64,000 nucleotides of DNA from Microplitis mediator (Eukaryota; Arthropoda; Insecta; Hymenoptera; Braconidae), in NCBI RefSeq assembly GCF_029852145.1, contig NC_079977.1:17059948-17123947 (forward strand). Reading direction: 5' to 3'. Both the position numbers and the translations under genes were made by a program. Each line of letters begins with the position of its first letter. The first letter of the stretch is position 1. This document shows positions 57,770 to 64,000 of the stretch, in pieces. Under the pieces are notes generated by a model that was given only the letters and a program-made list of their open reading frames with translations, had not been told where the DNA came from and ran no database searches.

Positions 57770-58740
57770 ACAATATTTAATCATTCTAAATTCCATCGAA
57801 GAAAAACAAATTGAATGAAGAATTTTTCAAGTACGTCCGTATGCAGCGTAAGCAGAGTAACTACTGGCTTTCCAAATGATCACAAAAATATAGAAACACA
57901 AAGGGTATCCATGACAACAGTTGTTACCGCAAAAATACATTTTTTATGACAATCTACCGTGACGAAGTATCTATATTTGCTGTTATCTAAAGGCATCTTT
58001 ATGTCTTTTGAATATTTGTTCTGTCCGCTTAGGCAATCAAGCGCTTGCAAAGTGTGTACCTATCTATTTGCAACCAATTCAGTCCCCAACAACTGATTCC
58101 ATCTTTCAAGGTCCAAGTCAAGGATGCATTGGAAAAATATGTATATGTATTTGAAACCATAACAACGGAATCGATTTTTAAATTTAAAATAAAAAGATGT
58201 GTCCATGTCCATAGCCATCTCTCATTTTAAATTTTATAAACTAACTTAGGTGATCATACGGGAAAATTAGTACTGATTCCTTTCTTGTTACTCAGATATT
58301 TCCGTCGCCTTATCTATATATTATGAACTGATCGGGAATCGGTATTTCCTGGAGATGAGTCCAAAAATGAAATGTCTTGTTTGTTAAAGAAAGATAAAAC
58401 CCACTAGTGTCTGACCTAATGATAACTTCCACTAGTTCATTATTCTAAAATGAACCAATGCCGTGGTTATGACAATCGGAATTGATGGTTCATTCCCATG
58501 GTACTACTGCCCTGATTTGGTCGAACTTGATTACGCAGCAAGATCCAGCTTTTTCCTGAATGAACTCTTACCCAGTAGCAATATCTCAGGCAGGTTACTT
58601 GTCGAAAATCCTGCAGCAAGTTTCTTACGGATGATTTGAACAAGACTTAAGCAAAATCCATTTCGTAAGTTTACATTGCTACAGATTTCATCAAGTCTTA
58701 CTTAATATTCGTATCCAAGATACTTCTGTAATAATATTAG
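57770..58740. other. 5' flank of the IR gene; no second gene seen
   Basis: Upstream of the IR start. The frame 58045-58230 (+) has no motif. 58440-58640 is less AT-rich than the surroundings, but no open exon with splice sites could be fixed. Confidence 0.4.
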
Positions 58741-58741
58741 G

Positions 58742-59331
58742 TACACGGGAAGAACTTTTTGATGACAATTACTCTACGATTTCGAGTAATCCTGGGCCAT
58801 TCCAAAAAATTAGTATTTTTTATTTCAACTTTTAATATTTTTCGTTGAAATATTAATATCACTAGACCATATTTTACTCGACTATCCATACAAAGTTTGG
58901 AAATCGGCCCTTGCTCGGGCCAAGAATGTCGATTAACGGCTCAGTAATGGCTGAATCAATGGCAATGGCAATGGCTAACTACAAGTTATATTTTAATGCA
59001 ATTAGATGGTTTTAGATTTTTTATAGAAATTTCAACCTATTGATTATAACTTTTATTTTAATTCAATATAAATTTTATAAAATGAATCATTAACTTCTTA
59101 TCATAACCTACGAGTTAAAATTGAATTAGAGAGAATTTATTTAGACAGCCGCTAGGGATGACTTTACTCGTATTTGTGAGTAAAAATTCATCTGATTGAT
59201 TTTTACGCACTGAAAGAGTAAAATTTCGTAATTCAAACGTAAAAAGTCGTAATGGCCCATGATAACTCGATTTAGAGTAATTTTTAGAATAAACGACATG
59301 GCAATATTTATACAAAAATTTCTTCCGTGTA
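58742..59331. mobile_element. MITE with TACACGGGAAGAA / TTTCTTCCGTGTA ends
   Basis: Inverted ends. The left flank GACAATTACTCTACGATTTCG corresponds inverted to CTCGATTTAGAGTAATTTTT near the right end. It is another member of the TACACGG group. The frame 59115-59315 is not a gene. Confidence 0.6.
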
Positions 59332-59369
59332 AGAGTTACTGAAGAACTGTTTAAAATGTCGGATTCCTT

Positions 59370-59545
59370 GTTTTAACTTCCCTAAGGAAATCGTCGATTT
59401 TCGAAAAATTCAAAAAATTATTGTTTTCACCCCGATTTTTGAAAATTGAGTTTCCATCAGATGTCAACGTTTCGAGGTCCTCAAAAGCTACTTTGACTAT
59501 TTTCAGAATTATGTCCGAGTGTCTGTACGCATATATCTATAAGTA
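59370..59545. repeat. AACTTCCCTAAGGAAATCG...ACGTTTCGAGGTCC dispersed module
   Basis: Same block order as 40660-40800: GAAAATTGAGTTTCCATCAG, CGTTTCGAGGTCCTC, TTTTCAGAATTATGTCCGAG. No coding. Confidence 0.55.
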
Positions 59546-61899
59546 TTTTGTTTTTCTTAACATAGGTCCGTGAGTAGCGATTTTCTATAAAATTTCTTAG
59601 AATGCAATCCTGACTGAAGCTATGGCAATCGGTTGGATGTTTATAATCTTCGGGGGTATCATATAAGTCTTTTTGAAGAATACTAGCACATGGAAGTGAA
59701 GAAAAAAAAAGTTCTTTTTAGCGTAATTCTAAGAGTCGATTTTTCTGTAGAATTTATTACTTTTGTAAAGTTTTAAGTGTCTCAAAATTCTTTTGCAAAA
59801 ACTTCTCAGTGGACTCAATGTATTGTTGGCCACAAAAAATACATACGGTGTCCGCTTCGCCATATTTAAATTTTACATAAATTATTCATCTTTTATAATT
59901 TATTTTTTTCGGCGTTTTTATTTACTAACAGTATTGCCAATCTCTTTATTCACTTAGATTAGATATCAACAATTTTCTTATTTGTTTTTTTTAAATATAA
60001 AAAAAAAGGTAACTCTTTTTCTGGGATGATCTGTTTTACCCGCCCAGGGAATACTGAATAATTAGTTATTTGCATAACGATTCAAATCATATAAAATGAA
60101 ACAGGCTTATAACGGGTCGTTCAGATCAAAACTAAATGCACGGTAATGGGAAGACTGATATTCCAAGAAAAGTTCCCTCAACGTCACCTAGACCAGGCTT
60201 ATGACGGGACAACTAAATATAAATATATATATTTATATATGATGACAATTGTATTCAATTCTCATCTTGGAACATTTACTGTATCCGCTTATTAGTACAA
60301 AGATCGCATGCAAGTGAATAGAATTGTACTGCGTTGACAGTCTGACTCGCTCGTTTATATTCACTATCTAAAAACGTATTGTTCGTTCACTTTACTATAC
60401 ATTGTTTTCTTCTTCATTTCTTATTTGGGTTTCTACTCTTTTTTCTTCCGCATCAAATTCTCGTTTCTGGTACTGAATATGTTTTATAAACTTTTATAAC
60501 TTTCTTCCGGAAGTAACAGAGGGATCGGTTCACTTAATCGGAGTACTCGGTCGATTGATTTTCCGTAAGTGATTGTACGCACGAATAAACGAATACCTAA
60601 ATCGCTATTTTATGCGAAACCTCGAAACATTATTATTTATGTTTCCAATATTAAACTTTATAGGTTATGAGTAAATTTATAAATATTTTGAAATTCAAAG
60701 AGGTTAGTTTGTAACTTTGTGATTTTTTCTTGTTTATTTACGGCTTTCGTTATTAATAATTATAAATATTTATTTATTGATTTTTTGGTAATTTATTTTT
60801 ATAGAGAGTAAAAAAAGTTGAACGGCAATTTTTAATCAATTATGCTGACATTGATTGCCAATGAAAACTGTATTTGAAACTCGATAATTTTATCTTTAAT
60901 AAATAATGGATTCGGTTTTCTATACGACCTTTGATATCAATATTTCTGAAAAAGATGAAATTCAAAAACCGATTAAAAAAATAGTTGTAAATTTTAGTAT
61001 GCATATTTGTTTAATGGCATTATTAAACAAAGTTTTTTTCAATGGTGATTTATAAGAGTAAATTTTTTATGGTCCGAGTTAAAAACATTTTGCAGAATCA
61101 TAAATATTTATATATAATTATGTACAACTTTATATAATTATATATAATTACTCATGACCATAATAGAGATTTATGTACAGTTTAATATGAATACGGAAAA
61201 TTACATGTCTATGAAATATTACGTTATTTGATAGATATGTAACTTCATACAAATGTAAAGAATCATAAATATTACTACAAAATCAAATTCGTTTTCGATA
61301 GTTAATCGTTGTACCCTTTGTCTAGATAAGTTTATCAATAGTTTAGTTTTGCGTGGTTAGACATAATTATAATAGGTATGCAAATCATGATTGAATCGAA
61401 TTGAATATTACTAATTGATTCGAAATTCGAATTATTTGATTATTCATAACTTATCGAATTATTCGATTTGAGTCTGATAAGCTTTCAAATATTCAATTTT
61501 TATTCAATGGAGAGCTTTGTTTTCTAAAGTAATGGAAAGTAATTGTTTCGTAGATTCATTTCTGAGCTCTATTTACCTCTAACAAAAATTTAAACGATCG
61601 GAAAAATCATTTCAATTTTGATTAGATCAAAAGAAATTTTGAAAATTATTTGTAAATTTTTGAATTTTTTGGAGCCTTACAAATTAATCATAAAGTTTCA
61701 ATTAACTCGAAGACTTGCAAATAATTCGGAACTTGTAGAATAATTCAAAAAATTCAAATTATTTGATTCGAAGTATGTGCATGAGGAAAAAAAAAATCAA
61801 ATTAAATTAAATAGACCGTTATAAATTAATACTGTTATAGCGGAATAAATATCACGCGAAAAAAATGTGGTTTTTCCAACCACAATATTGTAATCGCAA
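59546..61899. other. No gene seen
   Basis: AT-rich. 61380-61770 contains ATTCGAATTATTTGATTC-type palindromic words resembling 56560-56900. No coding exon recognised. Confidence 0.4.
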
Positions 61900-63293
61900 C
61901 CCAGTGAACACATGACCTTATTTTGACGTCATACGTAGGTCATAGCAATGTCACGACATCTGATGGAAATTTGATGTCAATCTGACGTTCTACATGACTT
62001 TAATATGATGTAAAGCTTGTGACATCATATTGATGTAAGCATGACTCTTGTACTATGTCACAGTTATGACTTATGTATTACGTACGTTTGACATAGAATC
62101 TACATCACATTGGTATGCAATAATAAAGTCATTATCCGTATATCATAATGACGTAATTTTAAAATCATACATTTATGTCAGTAGCAAAGTCACGGTTATA
62201 CGTAATGTGGATGTCACTCTTAAGTAATATCTTTACATCAGTAACAAGTCAGTATTTTACGCAATGCTGATGTAATGTCCGAGTCATAGTTTTTAATCAT
62301 CTATTCATTGAAATAAAACAATCATAGAATGAATTTTCAAACATGTGTAAATGTGTAAAAATAACAACTAAACGTCGAACATTTTTGGGGTCAAAGTAAT
62401 CGATAAACTCGATAATAGATCATTCAGACGTTTTAGATTAAAACATTAGCGTGAGCATAAAAAAATTAACTTTATTTTTTTAAACGATATATCGAAAATA
62501 TCATTTAGGATGACAAAGAAAATGTAACGACAGTTTGAACTCTTTTGCTATTATGATTTTAAAGTTTAGTATCACAATTTTTCAATCGATTGAATTTCAT
62601 ACGATTTTGTGAAATTATTTAATGTTTCGCAAAATTTTATTTAAGATTTTTTAAATTTCACATCACAACAAAAAATTAAAAAATTTGATGAAACTTAATG
62701 AAATTTTATACAATTATCATCGAGGTCGACAAATATTGCTTCTATAAAATTTCATATAAATTCATGGAGTTTTTTAAATTTTGTAAAAATCCATCACGAA
62801 AACTTATTAACTCTGTCTTTTCCGGCATTTCACTCTAAATACATCAATTAAGCACGAGATTTGAACTCTCGTGATGTGGACCAGTGAGCAACGTTCAGGA
62901 CTACCAGCCAAGAGGAGCCGTGTTCGAACCCAGCAGACGCCCAGGATTTTTTCATCATTTAACGTTATCTAATCTTGTTTCAGAATTCACAATGCGTTCG
63001 CGCGGTAATAATCAAATAAAAAATTCGGTATCATTTTATTTTTTTATTTTTCAAAATATTTTTTCCGAATTGATAATTTTGACATCACCCATATGTCATA
63101 TTGACGTCATAGAAGGTCACACAGACATCACATTTACATCATGCATACGTCATTAGTTTTACATCATAATCTTACGTAAAAAAGTGGGAAATAATGAGTC
63201 ACACCTGACTCATTCGTGACTTATATCTTACGTAAATGATGACATAGCGTAACGTCACTCTGACGTCAAATTTACGTCAATGTGTTTACTGGG
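61900..63293. mobile_element. MITE with CCCAGTRAACACAT termini, copy 2, carrying a tRNA-like insert
   Basis: Both ends match 263-1201 closely, including GACGTCATACGTAGGTCATA on the left and ACGTCAAATTTACGTCAATG on the right. The interior (62390-62980) differs from copy 1 and contains a tRNA-like fragment. Confidence 0.75.
62868..62940 (+). other. tRNA-derived fragment inside the CCCAGT MITE
   Basis: CCAGTGAGCAACGTTCAGGAC with GTGTTCGAACCCAGC (B box) at tRNA spacing, followed by CCAGGATTTTTTCATCA as at 56103-56190. Just upstream, GAGATTTGAACTCTCG (62856-62871) is a B-box-like sequence on the minus strand. Confidence 0.4.
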
Positions 63294-63484
63294 AAGTACT
63301 CTAATATGTAGTAAAAGTTACTACATAAACAGTATTGACATTTTAATATTTTAGCAAGCATTAATGGGTGTAGTTGGCGTTACTTCGCGCGTGGTTGAGG
63401 TTATATCAAGTTGTAAATGGAATTTCTTTAAAGCAACTTATAGTAACCTTAACTAGCGGCAGAGGCAGCCGTTCGGTTCGCATG

Positions 63485-63560
63485 TGGCTTGGGCGATCAC
63501 CAAAGTTAAGCAGCATAGAGCATGGTTGCCACTTGGTTGGGTGACCGCTTAGCCACGCAC
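63485..63560 (+). other. 5S-rRNA-like sequence
   Basis: GCGATCACCAAAGTTAAGCA, then CATGGTTGCCACTTGG, then TTGGGTGACCGC follow the order and spacing of the internal control region and 3' half of eukaryotic 5S rRNA. The 5' half is not recognisable, so it is a pseudogene or the 5S-derived head of a retroelement. Confidence 0.6.
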
Positions 63561-63880
63561 TGAGCTTGATCAGACGTCTCTGTTCGCTAGGCGCGAGTTG
63601 AAGATCCAATGATCAATAAAATAGAAACTTCATCCATCACTGGAGCTTCGCCCGTACCATCTGTACTGGCATGGGTTTTCTCTGTGGTTTCTTCTTGCCG
63701 CTACACTCCCACCACAAGATGGAATGTAGGGCATCAGGTAATGATGCAGTACAGTAGGCACAAGTCAAGCCACAGCCGCACGATAGAGGCAGGAAGTGGA
63801 TCAAGTATAGCAGTTGCGGTTTAAGGCAAAAGTGTAAAAAGTCATAATAGAAACTGTACACCGCAACAGATTAGAAATTA
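63561..63880. repeat. Sequence 3' of the 5S-like head, possibly the same retroelement
   Basis: Less AT-rich than its surroundings. Frames on both strands are short. No protein family recognised; attachment to the 5S-like head is inferred from adjacency and composition. Confidence 0.35.
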
Positions 63881-64000
63881 AAATTAGTAACTTCAACTAC
63901 AGCTGCTGTTGAAGCAGCTACAGTTGTTTTCCGAGTAATCATAACCTTGAGAATAATCAACAATGTTTTGAGTAAACATTAAGATTCGACGACAATCAAT

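Noticed and set aside
63609..63861. Overlapping frames on both strands at the right edge
   Set aside because: Both lie in the presumed 5S-headed repeat and neither shows a conserved motif.

Overview
The window is eukaryotic nuclear DNA: AT-rich, spliced genes with GT-AG introns of 67-80 bp, long microsatellites, and many miniature inverted-repeat transposons (MITEs). A divergent ionotropic receptor gene and Tigger/pogo, CMC-like and LTR elements point to an insect. The style resembles a hymenopteran such as a parasitoid wasp, but that is inference.

Left third (1-29.9 kb): four copies of one small secreted-protein gene. Two lie on the minus strand (D, cut by the window start; A, 9140-12719) and two on the plus strand (B, 16260-22041; C, 26451-29858). 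The pairs are head to head around a dead Tigger transposon (12901-15535). I rebuilt five phase-0 exons for A, B and C: signal peptide, variable exon 2, then three exons that form a Cys-containing domain resembling the ML/GM2-activator/DUF1091 lipid-binding families (tentative). Plus copies carry 52 extra exon-2 residues and four extra cysteines. The introns hold most of the MITEs, and because the copies are paralogous, several insertions can be compared with an empty site in a sister copy.

Middle (29.9-53.9 kb): no intact host gene seen. It holds nested MITEs, (TG)n, a THAP-domain fragment inside a P-like element, an LTR remnant, a LINE reverse-transcriptase fragment, and a 4.3-kb DNA transposon (47966-52269) with about 903-bp near-identical inverted arms that include the 3' end of its broken transposase.

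Right (53.9-64 kb): a three-exon ionotropic receptor gene on the minus strand (57749-53884), open for 662 codons except for one in-frame TGA. Its second intron holds nested MITEs and a tRNA-derived fragment. Beyond it are more MITEs and, at the edge, a 5S-rRNA-like repeat.

All gene models are read by eye from splice signals, reading phase and paralogue comparison, with no transcript or database support. Family names for the four-copy genes and the 4.3-kb transposon are tentative.
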